Notes: generated from the sequence alone by a model not told the origin. Counted from the first letter of the stretch, positions 1 to 10,015 are shown. The stretch is DNA of 64,000 nucleotides from Artemia franciscana (GCF_032884065.1 NC_088863.1:63573604-63637603), one strand, 5' to 3'. Numbers and translations: made by a program.

Positions 1-462
1 ATTACTTCAGAATTTCTAATCTTTTCAATACCAACCAGTCACAAAATATAGTTATGTTTTTGTATAGTGGGTTGCATATATTTGTCCACAAAATCGTCTA
101 AACTGCTATACATACAGCTGAGGATTTTTATACTTATTTTGATACGTGCCATCCAATCAAATTTTACAGGACAACTCTCTTACCTAATGCTAAGTCTGAG
201 TCAAATTTCACGTTTTAATTTTTGTGCTCAACAGGCATTGCGAGACTTGAAACCTTGAATATCTGAAAAATTTCACGATTAAAAAAAAAAATAAAATAAA
301 AAAAAATAAAATAATATAAGAAACTTATCACAGCTTGAAACCCTGAGAAATTAAATCACGAATCTATACCTATCAGATACCAAAATATCAAACACATAGT
401 TATTTGTTTTTAAGGAGTATTTCGAGTCATATACTTAGTTAGAAGCACATCTACATGCATCT
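1..462. other. No gene seen; AT-rich flank
   Basis: AT-rich sequence with homopolymer A runs near 280-310. The only open frame (67-258) is short, low in complexity and has no recognisable domain. I see nothing further to annotate. Confidence 0.6.
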
Positions 463-953
463 TTATTAGAGTTCATACTTTTCTGACAATTTTAGTCTTT
501 ATTCGAATATTTTAGGATGACTAGAAGAGGAAATACTAACGAAGAGCTCTAAACTGAGAGGACTCTAGACTGACTAGGCTAGCCATTATAAACGTCCAAC
601 GAAATATTGAGATAGACATCGACCATGTAATAGATAAATATGGCGGGAGTGGAAATACAAAAAATAGACTTTTTCTTATAAAATTCTGAATACTGTAAGT
701 TAATTGAAATATATTGAACTTTTAATAGTGGTAAGATACGCTACGTTGTTATGAAGTAAAATTTTGATTACTAAATTTTTGAGATTTCATGAAAGTTGGC
801 ACTGTTTATTAAAACACTATTTTTAAAAAGAAAAAGTAATTAGCTAAATGCTTTATTGCCTATACTTAAAACACTCGTTTTAAATGTCTTTTATGCATTT
901 CTATATCTTCGTTCTGTTTTTATTGTTACATTCCTCAAATAGAAAGTATTTAA
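463..953. repeat. Three-copy repeat R, copy 1
   Basis: This stretch recurs almost unchanged at 16254-16728 and 23328-23818. All three copies are interrupted at the same base by a small Helitron, so the Helitron was present before the locus was duplicated. The left junctions differ. Here R follows unrelated sequence; in the other two copies it abuts a truncated Helitron Rep frame. No coding capacity is seen. Confidence 0.8.
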
Positions 954-1528
954 TCTATCTATATATAAAAAAATAAGTTGTCTGTGTGTGTCGTCTGTCG
1001 GGTGACGTCATGTTTGTGTGTTGACTGACGTCATGTTTGTCGACTGACGAAATTACAGACCGGGACATCGGGATGCAAATGACGACCGGGACATAGGGAA
1101 TATAAATGACGACCGGGACACTCAAAGAGAAAGCGACCGGGACACGAGGAATGTTCGATTAGCAATCACCATCAACAAAGCTCAAGGGCAATCATTAGAA
1201 TAATGAGGTATAGATCTGAATACAGATTATTTTTCCCATAGACAATTATATGTTTCATGTTCAAGAGTCGGTAAACCTGACAATCTATTTATATACACAG
1301 GCAATGGGACAGCCAAGAATGTTGTATATTTGCAAGTTTTACGTAGTTAAAAATATATGTATATATATATCTATATTCACAGGTGGGACACAGGGACACA
1401 ACTACAATGGCGCGTAACTAATATGGCGCGTAACAACTTACGCGCGCGGGGGATTGGGGGGGGGGTTTGGCGAAGCGCCCCCACCAACTAGGTGTTGGGG
1501 TGGCGCGAAGCGCCACCCCAACAGCTAG
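954..1528 (+). mobile_element. Non-autonomous Helitron, 575 bp
   Basis: The element begins TC and ends CTAG, lies between a host A (953) and T (1529), and has a 13-bp-arm GC-rich hairpin (1494-1522) six bases before the end. These are the canonical Helitron termini and A|T target. Joining the flanks gives a continuous AT-rich sequence. Inside are two TGACGTCA palindromes (1003-1010, 1026-1033), a few GACCGGGACA minisatellite units and a remnant of the helicase C-terminus. It has no complete gene and would need enzymes from an autonomous relative. Confidence 0.85.
1152..1349 (+). pseudogene. Helitron helicase C-terminal fragment
   Basis: The translation contains the helicase motif V-like TINKAQGQS and, after in-frame disruption, a motif VI-like CSRVGKPDNLF ending in a stop near 1350. 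This is the last part of the PIF1-like helicase domain of Helitron Rep-Hel proteins. The same fragment recurs in most of the small Helitrons here (near 6060-6240, 6480-6640, 7925-7985, 20850-21040, 24015-24160). It therefore belongs to the conserved 3' portion of the family and is not an independent gene. Confidence 0.8.
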
Positions 1529-1771
1529 TGTTTAATATTTCTTTTACAAATATACAAGTTGCATCCTCATCCTCATTTCCTACTCTTCACTACAATCATA
1601 GTTACTAAACGAGCATACAATGTTAGGCGACATGCTAAATGGTTTGACCTATACAAATTGTCACAAAGAGTTCATGATCCCAAAAAATGGTTCATGACCA
1701 ATTCTATTTTTGACAATAAAAAGATTAACTCACTCGCTATAGCGGCCAGAAGTGCAAAGGCAAAAAATTAA
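1529..1771 (+). pseudogene. Unidentified exon-like open frame
   Basis: An open frame of about 70 codons runs from TTG at 1559 to TAA at 1771 and is rich in basic residues (for example NVRRHAKWFDLYKL). A plausible acceptor (pyrimidine-rich tract then ACAAG) precedes it at about 1558. A second copy starts at 24291 but has lost two bases early in the frame and diverges after about 24474, so that copy cannot encode the same protein. I do not recognise the product. It could be a terminal exon of a gene lying upstream of the window or part of an old repeat. Confidence 0.3.
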
Positions 1772-3526
1772 GCAGAAAATATTAAATATCATATTTCTTT
1801 TATGGTGAACAGCTTTTTATTTATTTTGTATGGCGGGGTAACTTTTATAACTTACTATTTTTTTTATCAATATTTTTATACCATTTTAATTTCGACATAT
1901 TTGTTAGAACTTTAACCCTCACCAGATTTTAGATTATCGAAGCAATCTATTATGCCCCCCTTCCCAAAGAAAATCCTGGATCTGGCCCTATGCCCACCAT
2001 TAATCTCTGAACAAATTATAAAGGAGCAGTATGTGGCTGAAATGGTAATGCCAAAGATTATGCTCTATATGATCACCATACGACCGAAAGGGTTAGGCCT
2101 AATTTTTTTTTAAGAAATGTCTTTTCTTTATTAACTTCTGATGGACAAGACGAAACTTGATTGGCTCATTGGATTGATAATCAGAAGTTCTAGTTTTCTT
2201 TTTAAGATTCAGAGTGATCGGAGGGTAGATATCTCCCTCCCCCACACCGCGTGTTTTTCCGAAATGCATCTGATAAAACTTTTGAGATGGCCGTTTGTTG
2301 TCGTAGAAACTTTAAAATAGGCTCATTTGCTTGGAAATTGAAAGGGCTAGTGCCCTTTTTGTTAGTTAAAAGTAATTGAAGGGCAACGAGTCCTTTCACG
2401 CTCATCAATTTCTATAATACATCTAAACAAAATTTTGAGAGACCCATATTTTTCAGCGTATTTGAAAAGTCTAGAAACTATGTCTTTGACAACCCCTATA
2501 CCTTCTCAAGACCAGAACATAAATTAAACTTTACCAAAAAAAAATGGCCGTGGATCGCAATCTCAAGTACATTCCTTTTCCAAACATATCCAGTCAAAAT
2601 TTTTCAACGGTCATTTTGTTCTGCATAGTAGACGGTCCAGCAACTATGTATTTAGGAATATTAAGCATGTTAACCCCACAATTATGCAATTGCCCCATTT
2701 TTCATTAAAACTAATTGTTCATCCAAAATAAATAAAAAGGCATTGTGTTCATAGTAGCCAATAACACACGTCAGCATTATACCGAGAACAAGTGGAGGTA
2801 TTAACTTGAAACTTTTGGGGATACTACTATTACTACTTCTGCTCTTACAATTTAAACAGATAAAAAGAAGGAAAATTTATCCAGGTTTGTAAAGAGCATA
2901 GATAGAATCTTTGGGGAATGAAATGAAGTTTTATTTTTAAAGTCAACTCCAGAAGCTATAAAATAATATTATAAAACACTGTTTGTATAGGATTAAAAGA
3001 TGTTGGAGAAGTTCCTCCAGCATACAAACAGCAACTCATAATATGGATTCTTCTAGAGAAAACTGGAAGTATATACAGTATTATTTTTTCTATGATAAAG
3101 ATTATGTCAATAAAAAACAAACAGAAATTAACTTTAAAAACTTATTCGATAAATAATTCCTAAATACATAGTTGCTCCCACAAATCAGTCACTATAAATA
3201 AATAAATGAAACTCAAAACGAATACAAGTTACAATAAATAGCCAAGTCAAACTCAAAATAAGCAAAAATTAACATGTGTAGGGCTGATAATACCCATGCC
3301 TTAACAAGACTGAGCACAATTTGTACTTTACTGGAAAAAAAAGGTGGATTGTCAGTTTAATTCACATATACTGACATTTATTTCTTAAAGTTTTGATAAT
3401 TTTGTCACTGCCAGTTGATTAAAGAAAACATGAGTGGCAGAAGGATAAACAAATGCCATAGGATTGGTGATGAGGTGTTTTCTATTTACTGCAAAATGTG
3501 CAGGAAAAACCAGGACTATCAGCTCC
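1772..3526. other. Gene-poor stretch with two repeat fragments
   Basis: It contains a segment (1983-2125) that recurs at 26001-26138, and a diverged copy (about 2335-2515) of the intron-3 hairpin family, recognisable by its match to the segment at 36920-37090. The rest is AT-rich. I searched the minus strand for the missing C-terminal part of CSE1L and saw no convincing exon. Confidence 0.55.
1983..2125. repeat. Dispersed repeat shared with 26001-26138
   Basis: About 140 bases, beginning GGCCCTATGCCCA and ending in an A/T homopolymer run, match 26001-26138 with few changes. It has no coding potential. The copy at 26001 continues into weakly related units. Confidence 0.75.
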
Positions 3527-5566
3527 CTACATAGCACTATGTAGTTCCCGTAAAAGTGCCGACACTTGGAATACATATGGAACGAAATCTTGAACATCTT
3601 GCGTAAGAACCTCTTGAAATACAGGAAAAAGGAGATCTTCAAAAGCATCAACCGCAGCAGGAGTCACTTTGCAGACAATGCTTATAGCCACACTCAGAGA
3701 TTCAAATATATAATGATTGTAAACAGGTTTGCTTGGACTTTTCACCGCCAGTTTCAACCTCTCAATCAGTTGAGTCACAACTGGTGTTAAATACGGAACA
3801 GCTTGTTCGCGGAGCGCCAGGAGACTTTTACTCAGGGTACGCACAAGATGATCATTTTCTCCCGACCCATGTAATGAGAAGGCAAGCAGAAGATTGCTTA
3901 AAAGAGACTCTGCAAAAGGTGAAAGCTCCTCCTTTTGGATTACTGGTTTCTTCGCATCTGCTGTTTCCATGCTCAGTATTTTATCCAGAGCAATGGCTGC
4001 ATAAGAGTGGATAACTTGACTAGAAGCAGTTAAAAGGTTGATGAGACAGGGGATGGAGGCCAAAAGCTCCCCATGGCCTAGTTGGCTTCTAAAAGTCATC
4101 ACATATTTGATAGCATCTGCTTTAAGAACGGGAAGTTCATTCACATTTGTGCTTATCAAATCAGGGACTATGTTTTGATGAAAGAAATCTGATAAGTTGA
4201 CCAAGGGGTTTGTCTGAGTCGTACCGTATTTCTGCGTAGCCCTCTTCGATGCCAATGCAATGACCAAGTAGATGGCAGCATCTTTGTTTCGCCAGTTCTT
4301 TGCAGGGTCCGCAGCATAGCTTGCTAGCATGGTCTGTATGTAAGTTCCAAAAACCTGTGTCATTTTGGTTTCAAAGAACTTGGACAGGGCCCTGACTAAA
4401 TCGCAGGCAGCTCGCCTTCTCGTATCCACATCGCTACCTTCAACATCCCGCCTAATATATTCTTCTGGATTATCCTCAAACAATTCTTCATCGGTTAGCC
4501 TAAACTCCATATTTGGTAAAATTGCACACTTGCATATACCATCAAGGACATCTGGCGCTTCAAATAAACTTCTATTTGAGTCTTTACTGGCGACACAGGA
4601 TAGAAAATTGATAGCATTGCTAATTAACAGGTCAAATTTTAGAGCTTTCCCTGTCGTAGTTAAGAGATTCCAAACAGATGTAACAAATTCGTCCAAATAT
4701 GGCTGAAGATCGTCATTGTATTTTGAAGCAAACATTTGGGCTATTGAGCAAATGACAGTCTTCATTTCTTCCAAAATTCCTGGTTCTTCCTCATTATCAG
4801 TATTAAGCAGAGGAACATCCTCTGCAAGAAGTTGCAATAACGCCGCCATCCATCTTTCCATATTGTCTTCAAAATATTCAGGAACATCTTGGAAAGTCAA
4901 CGCTTCAAAAATTTCACAGAACAGCTTCAGGGATCCAAAAATAACTTTCAATGCTTCTTTGTTATCTCTGTGTACAACTGTCAAGTCTTTAGTTGCAAAA
5001 AAAAGTTCTGTAAAGGGATGAGCAAAATTGGCCATCACATATCTGATTTCCATCCAAAGCTTGTGTGATCGATTTTCAAATCGATAGCGGGCAAATAAAG
5101 TGTTGGCAGTTTGCAGAACACCGTTAATTATGTTAAAATCACCTGTTGCAAACTTGTCAGTCATGTCCTTGATCAAAGTAGGCCATTTCTCAGGAAAATC
5201 AGATTTGCCTATTTCAGCAATGGCGTCGGAGAGTTGTCGTTGAATCTTTTTTGGTGACTTGAGCATAAGATCCACTATCAGCTCTTTGATTTTCCCTCTC
5301 ATCTCCTCATGTATATTATTTCCTCTTCCTTCTTCAGTAGCCCAATTCCTTTTGATAAAGTTTTTGAAAGTGATTGCTCCAGTTGTCCTAATTGTAATAT
5401 CAAGGTTGGAACTTGAAACTAATGTCAGGAGTATCAGTGAATAATTTTTTCCCTTTTCAATGGATGCTATACATCTTTCAGCTTGTTTTCTATTAGCAGG
5501 ATCTGGTGATAGCGTTTGCAAGAGATACTCAGCAAGTGCAGTCACACTCCCTTGATTGATGTCCAT
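3527..5566 (-). CDS. CSE1L: Exportin-2 (CSE1L/CAS), N-terminal two-thirds
   Basis: CSE1L recycles importin-alpha from the nucleus to the cytoplasm with RanGTP. The 679-codon frame matches the family from its first residues. The importin-beta N-terminal region is near residues 25-100 (TFKNFIKRNW at 66-75). The Cse1 HEAT-repeat core includes FQDVPEYFEDNME at 225-237, NMEFR at 352-356 and DTRRRAACDLVR at 381-392, and the start of the C-terminal CAS domain follows. ATG directly follows a possible acceptor (CACTTAAG), suggesting a 5' UTR intron. Homology ends at the frame's last residues (about position 675), whereas the family is about 970 residues long. The only nearby GT (within CATAGTGC) is a weak donor. 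The rest is either beyond a long intron outside the window or lost. No intron interrupts 2,040 nt and no frame damage is seen, so the gene looks functional up to this break. Confidence 0.88.
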   Translation of the reverse strand: MDINQGSVTALAEYLLQTLSPDPANRKQAERCIASIEKGKNYSLILLTLVSSSNLDITIRTTGAITFKNFIKRNWATEEGRGNNIHEEMRGKIKELIVDLMLKSPKKIQRQLSDAIAEIGKSDFPEKWPTLIKDMTDKFATGDFNIINGVLQTANTLFARYRFENRSHKLWMEIRYVMANFAHPFTELFFATKDLTVVHRDNKEALKVIFGSLKLFCEIFEALTFQDVPEYFEDNMERWMAALLQLLAEDVPLLNTDNEEEPGILEEMKTVICSIAQMFASKYNDDLQPYLDEFVTSVWNLLTTTGKALKFDLLISNAINFLSCVASKDSNRSLFEAPDVLDGICKCAILPNMEFRLTDEELFEDNPEEYIRRDVEGSDVDTRRRAACDLVRALSKFFETKMTQVFGTYIQTMLASYAADPAKNWRNKDAAIYLVIALASKRATQKYGTTQTNPLVNLSDFFHQNIVPDLISTNVNELPVLKADAIKYVMTFRSQLGHGELLASIPCLINLLTASSQVIHSYAAIALDKILSMETADAKKPVIQKEELSPFAESLLSNLLLAFSLHGSGENDHLVRTLSKSLLALREQAVPYLTPVVTQLIERLKLAVKSPSKPVYNHYIFESLSVAISIVCKVTPAAVDAFEDLLFPVFQEVLTQDVQDFVPYVFQVSALLRELHSAM

Positions 5567-5986
5567 CTTAAGTGCAAATGAATTTGAGATTCCGAAATTT
5601 TTGAATATTACCGTAAGTCAGCTTTCTAACAATGCTTTCTACTAAGCTTCAAACTTTTTGTTTTCTTTTTTTGAGGTTTTTGAATTGTTGTAATCCCTTG
5701 TCAAAATATATGCAAATATTTTTGCAATTACCAGTTTTTTGCTCTTTAAGCTATTAATGTAAGCTTTTCTAGTTGAAAATCTTCAATTTTTCTACAGAAG
5801 TACGACAAATGTCATGACATCATTGTAATTTTTAAGATATGACGTAATATGCAAAAACCAAAATTAAGGCTCTTAACAAATTTTATCAAACTTCTGACCC
5901 ATCTGCATCATTTTTGAGACCAGATTATACCAGAATACCAATTTTCCCGAAAAAACATGGATCCGTTTTATATATAAAATCCATAT
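5567..5986. other. CSE1L upstream flank
   Basis: AT-rich, pyrimidine-rich on the minus strand just before the CSE1L ATG, consistent with the 3' end of a 5' UTR intron. No TATA-type promoter can be assigned with confidence. A Helitron remnant starts at 5987. Confidence 0.45.
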
Positions 5987-6365
5987 TAGTTACGCGACAT
6001 TGTAGTTGTGTCCCTGTGTCCCACCTGTGAATATAGATATATATATATATATATGTTTGGCGAATATACAACATTCTTCCCTGTCCCAGTGTCTGTGCAT
6101 ATAAATAGATTGTCAGGTTTATCGACTCTTGAACATGCAACGTATAATTGTCCATGGGAAAAACAATCCGTATTCAGATCTATACAGCATTTTTCTCATG
6201 ATTGACCTTGAGCTTTGTTGATAGTGATTAATAATCGAATATTCCCTGTGTCCCCGTCGTCATTTCTGTCCCGGTCTGTAATTTCTCTTTGAGTGTCCCG
6301 GTCGGCATTTATATTCCCTGTGTCCCGGTGTCACGCTCGTCATTTATATGTACATATATATACAA
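5987..6365 (-). mobile_element. Truncated Helitron 3' portion
   Basis: Read on the minus strand it holds a few GACCGGGACA minisatellite units (about 6240-6350). A helicase C-terminal remnant (about 6060-6240) follows, then the conserved 3' segment with ACAACTACAATG. It stops before the GC-rich terminal hairpin, so the 3' end has been lost. It lies directly upstream of CSE1L. Confidence 0.7.
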
Positions 6366-6649
6366 CACCTAGTTGGTGGGGGGCTTCGCGCCCCCCCCCC
6401 AAGCCCCCCCGCGCGCGTAAGTCGTTACGCGCCATTGTAGTTGTGTCCCTGTGTCCCACCTGTGAATAGAGATGGATATAAATATATGTTTTTAACTACG
6501 TAAAACATGCGAATATACAACATTCTTCGCTGTCCCATTGTCTGTGCATGTAAATAGATTGTCAGGTTTACTGACTCTTGAACATGCAACATACAATTGT
6601 CCATGGGAAAAACAATCCGTATTCAGATCTATACCTCGTTATTCTAATG

Positions 6650-7050
6650 ATGTGTCCCTGTATCCCGGTCGTCATTTATATTCCCTGTGTCCCGGTCGTC
6701 ATTTGTGTCCCGGTGTCCCAGTTTGTAATTTCTCTTTGAGTGTCCCGGTCGTCATTTATATTCCCTGTGTCCCGGTCGTCATTTGTATCCCGGTGACCCG
6801 GTCTGTAATTTCTATTCGAACAATCCCTGTGTCCCGGTTGTCATTTATATATCTCGCCTGTGCCCCCGGCGTCCCCGTTGTAGTTGTGTCCCTGTGTCCT
6901 GGTCGTCATTTATATTCGCTGTGTCCCGGTCGTGATTTGTGTCCGGGTGTCCCAGTCTGTAATTTCTCTTTGAGGTTCCCGGTCGTCACTTATATTCCCT
7001 CTGTCTCGGTCGTCATTTGTGTCCCGGTCTGTAATTTCTCTTTGAGTGTT
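6650..7050 (-). repeat. GACCGGGACA minisatellite array
   Basis: Degenerate units of the form GACCGGGACA-CAGGGAATATAAAT-GAC are repeated more than ten times, with unit lengths of roughly 17-35 bases. Shorter arrays of the same unit sit at the equivalent place in nearly every Helitron here (about 1065-1145, 6240-6350, 16811-16910, 19780-19810, 20700-20840, 23925-24015). The array therefore belongs to the element and has expanded here. Unit length is irregular and there are no unique spacers, so it is not CRISPR-like. Confidence 0.85.
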
Positions 7051-7231
7051 TTTTCTTTTTAGTTTTTTACCTTTTTCTTTTTTCAGTTTTCTTTTTCTTC
7101 TTTATTTTTCAGCGTCACTATGAAGTACATATCGACGAACCTTTGTTTTTTTAACTTAAATCTGGTAGGCATTGATGACCTTATCCAAGTCAAAATCCCA
7201 AACCCAATCATCATCGCTATCATTTTCAGTT

Positions 7232-7564
7232 TTGACTCTCGCTGTCCAGGTGGATTTTCATCTAACTGCGCGGTTTTGCGTTCTTTAGCCCAAGCCTGTT
7301 TTCTTGCTGTTCTTGTGATTCCCCGGCACGTTTTCTTTTCTTACTTTCTCTATCAGCTGCAAGCCTGTTTTCTTACTGTTCTTGTGATTCCTCGGAACGC
7401 TTTCTTTTCTTACTTTCTCTATCAGCTGCAAGCCTGTTTTCTTGCTGTTCTTGTGATTCCTCGGAACGCTTTCTTTTCTTACTTTCTCTATCAGCAGCAA
7501 GTTTTTTGGCATAAACTCCTCGAGCAGCTTCCTCGGCTGTTGCCATTGTAGGTTCTTCAGTCAT
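7232..7564 (-). pseudogene. Helitron N-terminal basic-repeat frame (remnant)
   Basis: The frame begins MTEEPTMATAEEAARG and runs into three 23-residue units of the type LAADRESKKRKRSEE-SQEQQ, then breaks. It matches the beginning of the Rep-helicase frame at 14326 (MTDELTMAKADEDAQ). The units are strongly charged and probably helical, with clustered K/R resembling nuclear-localisation signals. That function is inference. No Rep domain follows, so nothing enzymatic is encoded. Confidence 0.7.
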
Positions 7565-7612
7565 TTTACAATTAAACATTTTTCCGTGAACAAATGTCTT
7601 AAATACCGTTAA

Positions 7613-7684
7613 TGACGTCACCGTCATAGCAAAAATGACGACAACTAACTTCATGACGTCAGTCGACACAGAAACATGACGTCA
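7613..7684 (-). promoter_or_regulatory. Three TGACGTCA palindromes at Helitron 5' end
   Basis: Exact TGACGTCA copies at 7613-7620, 7654-7661 and 7677-7684 lie between the Helitron 5' end and its first ATG. The octamer is the classic CRE/ATF-CREB binding palindrome. Spacing is nearly the same in the Helitron copies at 14195-14266 and 21271-21342. A promoter role is inferred from position and conservation only. Confidence 0.5.
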
Positions 7685-7750
7685 CCTGACAGACAGACAC
7701 ACAGACAGACAACTTATTTTTATATATATAGATATATATATATATATATA

Positions 7751-8090
7751 CTAGCTGTTGGGGTGGCGCTTCGCGCCACTCCAACACCTAGTTGGTGGGG
7801 CGCTTCACGCCCCCCCAAGCCCCCCCGCGCGCGTAAGTCGTTACGCGCCATATTAGTTACGCGCCATTGTAGTTGTGTCCCTGTGTCCCACCTGTGAATA
7901 TAGATAGATTTATATATGTGTTTCAAACTACGTAAAAATTGCGAGTATACAACATTCTTGACTTTCCCATTGTCTGTGCATATACAAAGCCGTATGTACT
8001 AATAATGACGTCATATGCAAACGCTCTTTTCACAAACAAACAAACATGCATACCCACTACTCGTTTTTATATAGATAGATAGATAGATAG
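7751..8090 (-). mobile_element. Chimeric small Helitron
   Basis: The minus-strand 5' end (about 8090, TCTATCTATC then TATAAAAACGAGTAGTGGG) is unlike the other Helitron 5' ends here. It lacks ATAAGTTGTCTG. After about 100 bases it joins the common family's helicase C-terminal remnant (about 7985-7925) and the common 3' end with terminal hairpin and CTAG at 7754-7751. It appears to combine the 5' end of one Helitron family with the 3' end of another. Confidence 0.6.
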
Positions 8091-8109
8091 ATACAATACA
8101 AATTAACTG

Positions 8110-10013
8110 CGTAAAACTTGCGAATATACAACATTCTTCGCTGTCCAATTGTCGCTGCATATAAATAGATTGTCAGGTTTACCGACCCTCGAACATGCAA
8201 CGTACAATTGTCCATGGGAAAAACAATCAGTATTAAGATCTATACCACATTTTTCTAATGATTGACCTTGAGCTTTGGAATTGCAATCTTTTAAATTGAA
8301 AAGGCAGATCCGTTGGAATCATGGGAATGCGAGGAATAAGAACAAGAACAGCCTCACCCTCAAAAGGCCCTGTCAAGATTGTAGCCTCTATTAGGTTTTC
8401 CATTTTTTTTTTACGGCAAGTCGCGTGCCATTGCAAAGCTTTGGTGGGTTGATATTTCTTAAAAGTATTATTGGTACGCCTATTTTTAGTTGTAGCACGT
8501 GTGGTGGAAACCCTGAAAGATCTATGGACTTTAAAAATTCAGATGGATAATTACCCGCTTCATTTGGTTCAAAAACTGTGTCGACTGACTTGTAAAGGAC
8601 TGCCTGGTCTCGAATCTTGGTCAAAACAATATTGTTGATTTCGTGGACGTCTATATTTTTGGGTGCGAGAATCGCTCTTTCACTTAGCCATTTATTATTT
8701 TTATAATTTTTTAGAATATTCGGAAATACTTTTTCAATCAATTCATTTTTGGACGTCACTAAATTACAGAAATCAGCAGGTAGTTGTATACGTCCTGAAA
8801 TTGAGTCTACTGGGAGCTTTCCGTTTCCAATTGCCAGCAATTGATCTGAAAATGTTTGACCAGAGTCATCGTTTTGCAATCGGACACGCATATTTGTAGT
8901 CAATTTTAATATTTTTACGTGTGCCCATAAATTAGAATTTTTCAGGCAAGCATTCATTTCGTCTGCAGGAGTTGATCTAGGTATTATAGGTAATGTTTGC
9001 CAGAAATCTCCCGCAAGCAATATTAATGTGCTGCCAAAGGGTTTCGACTTCCCTCTCAAATCTTTCAAGCATTGATCCAGAGCCTCGAGCGATTTTTTTT
9101 GTGCCATTGTGCACTCATCCCAAAAAATAAGTTTGCATTGCTGCAATACTTTACCCATTCCAGATGATTTGGAAATATTGCACGTGGGAGTTTCTGTAGA
9201 ATGCAAATTCAGAGGCAATTTCAAAGCGGAATGAGCAGTTCTTCCACCAGGCAGCAATGTTGCGGCTATTCCGGACGACGCAATTGCCAACGCTATATCA
9301 TTTTTTGATCGAACTGATGCCAGAATCAATTTTATCACAAACGTTTTACCAGTACCTCCTGGCGCATCCAAAAAGAAAATTTCTCCAACGTTGTTATCGA
9401 CACAATGCATTATCGTATCATAAATGTCTTTTTGTTCCGACGTTAACTTGGAAATGTTATTTTGTACATACGACAACAGATCACTCGTACTGTAACTTTG
9501 TTCACGATCCAATTCTACACATGTCGAAACAGCAGCGATACGGTTAGGTGAAGGCATTCCCAAATCCTGAAGAGGCTTGTTTGCCATACGTACGCACAAA
9601 TCTTCTATAATAACTAAAGTGTAGTTATAAATTTCTGATGTAAAATCAAAAGTCATATCTGACGTCTCTAACTGTTTTCGATGGAGTATATCTTCGGACA
9701 TTTTTGACTTATATTTTTCCCATAACTCTGTAGGAGCTGATGTAGAGCAAGTTGTTAAAATGATGCCAAACAATGAACGAATTTGACTTGGGGTTGACGT
9801 TTCGCACGTGTCATTGATGCAGTTGTCCCAGTGTTGGTCATTCTCCAATAAATTCAGAGCTTGGCATGCACTACGGTAAGTGTCATGTATAGTACCGTTT
9901 ACAGTTCTGAAATACTCAAAGGATGTCGGACCGGGTACATTCACCAAAAGCAGGCGTAGAAAGAAGCATTCATGTTGATTGGGGTGAACGGTGTAGAGTC
10001 TTCCTATCGTGGT
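8110..10013 (-). pseudogene. Helitron PIF1-like helicase, inverted partial copy
   Basis: The 518-codon frame at 9947-8391 is the longest intact helicase frame in the window. It carries Walker A GGTGKT at residues 197-202 and the Walker B-type WDECTM with acidic D277-E278. It also has the GDFWQTLPI motif and a C-terminal segment reaching GTRLAVKK. A frameshift at a homopolymer near 8400 moves the rest to another frame (8436-8233). There a small deletion removes the segment before KAQGQS, and the final motif VI region runs to about 8110. Helicases of this class unwind DNA during rolling-circle transposition. The Rep half is absent. The copy ends abruptly at 10013, facing the plus-strand element. 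Confidence 0.85.
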
Positions 10014-10015
10014 AT

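Larger units (their letters stand above)
6366..7732 (-). mobile_element. Non-autonomous Helitron with N-terminal ORF and minisatellite
   Basis: On the minus strand it starts at the TC at 7732-7731, followed by the family 5' end (ATAAGTTGTCTGTCTG). It carries three TGACGTCA palindromes (7677-7684, 7654-7661, 7613-7620). The N-terminal basic-repeat frame follows (7564-7232), then a long GACCGGGACA array, a helicase C-terminal remnant (about 6640-6480) and a 3' segment reaching CCAACTAGGTGTTG near 6366. The Rep and most of the helicase are missing, so this is an internal-deletion derivative. The terminal hairpin is incomplete. Confidence 0.75.

Noticed and set aside
3385-3651. 88-codon frame overlapping the end of CSE1L
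   Set aside because: It is in a different frame, is low in complexity and bears no resemblance to the CSE1L continuation I would expect.
3566-5444. Plus-strand open frames opposite CSE1L
   Set aside because: They are antisense shadows of a strongly conserved coding region and have no domains of their own.
6650-7050. Possible CRISPR-like array of GACCGGGACA repeats
   Set aside because: Unit lengths vary, the intervening sequence is itself repeated and not unique, and the DNA is eukaryotic and inside a Helitron.
7120-7551. 143-codon plus-strand open frame
   Set aside because: It is the antisense of the Helitron N-terminal basic repeats; the repeated FLAVLVIPRNAFFSYF-type peptide is only a shadow of those units.
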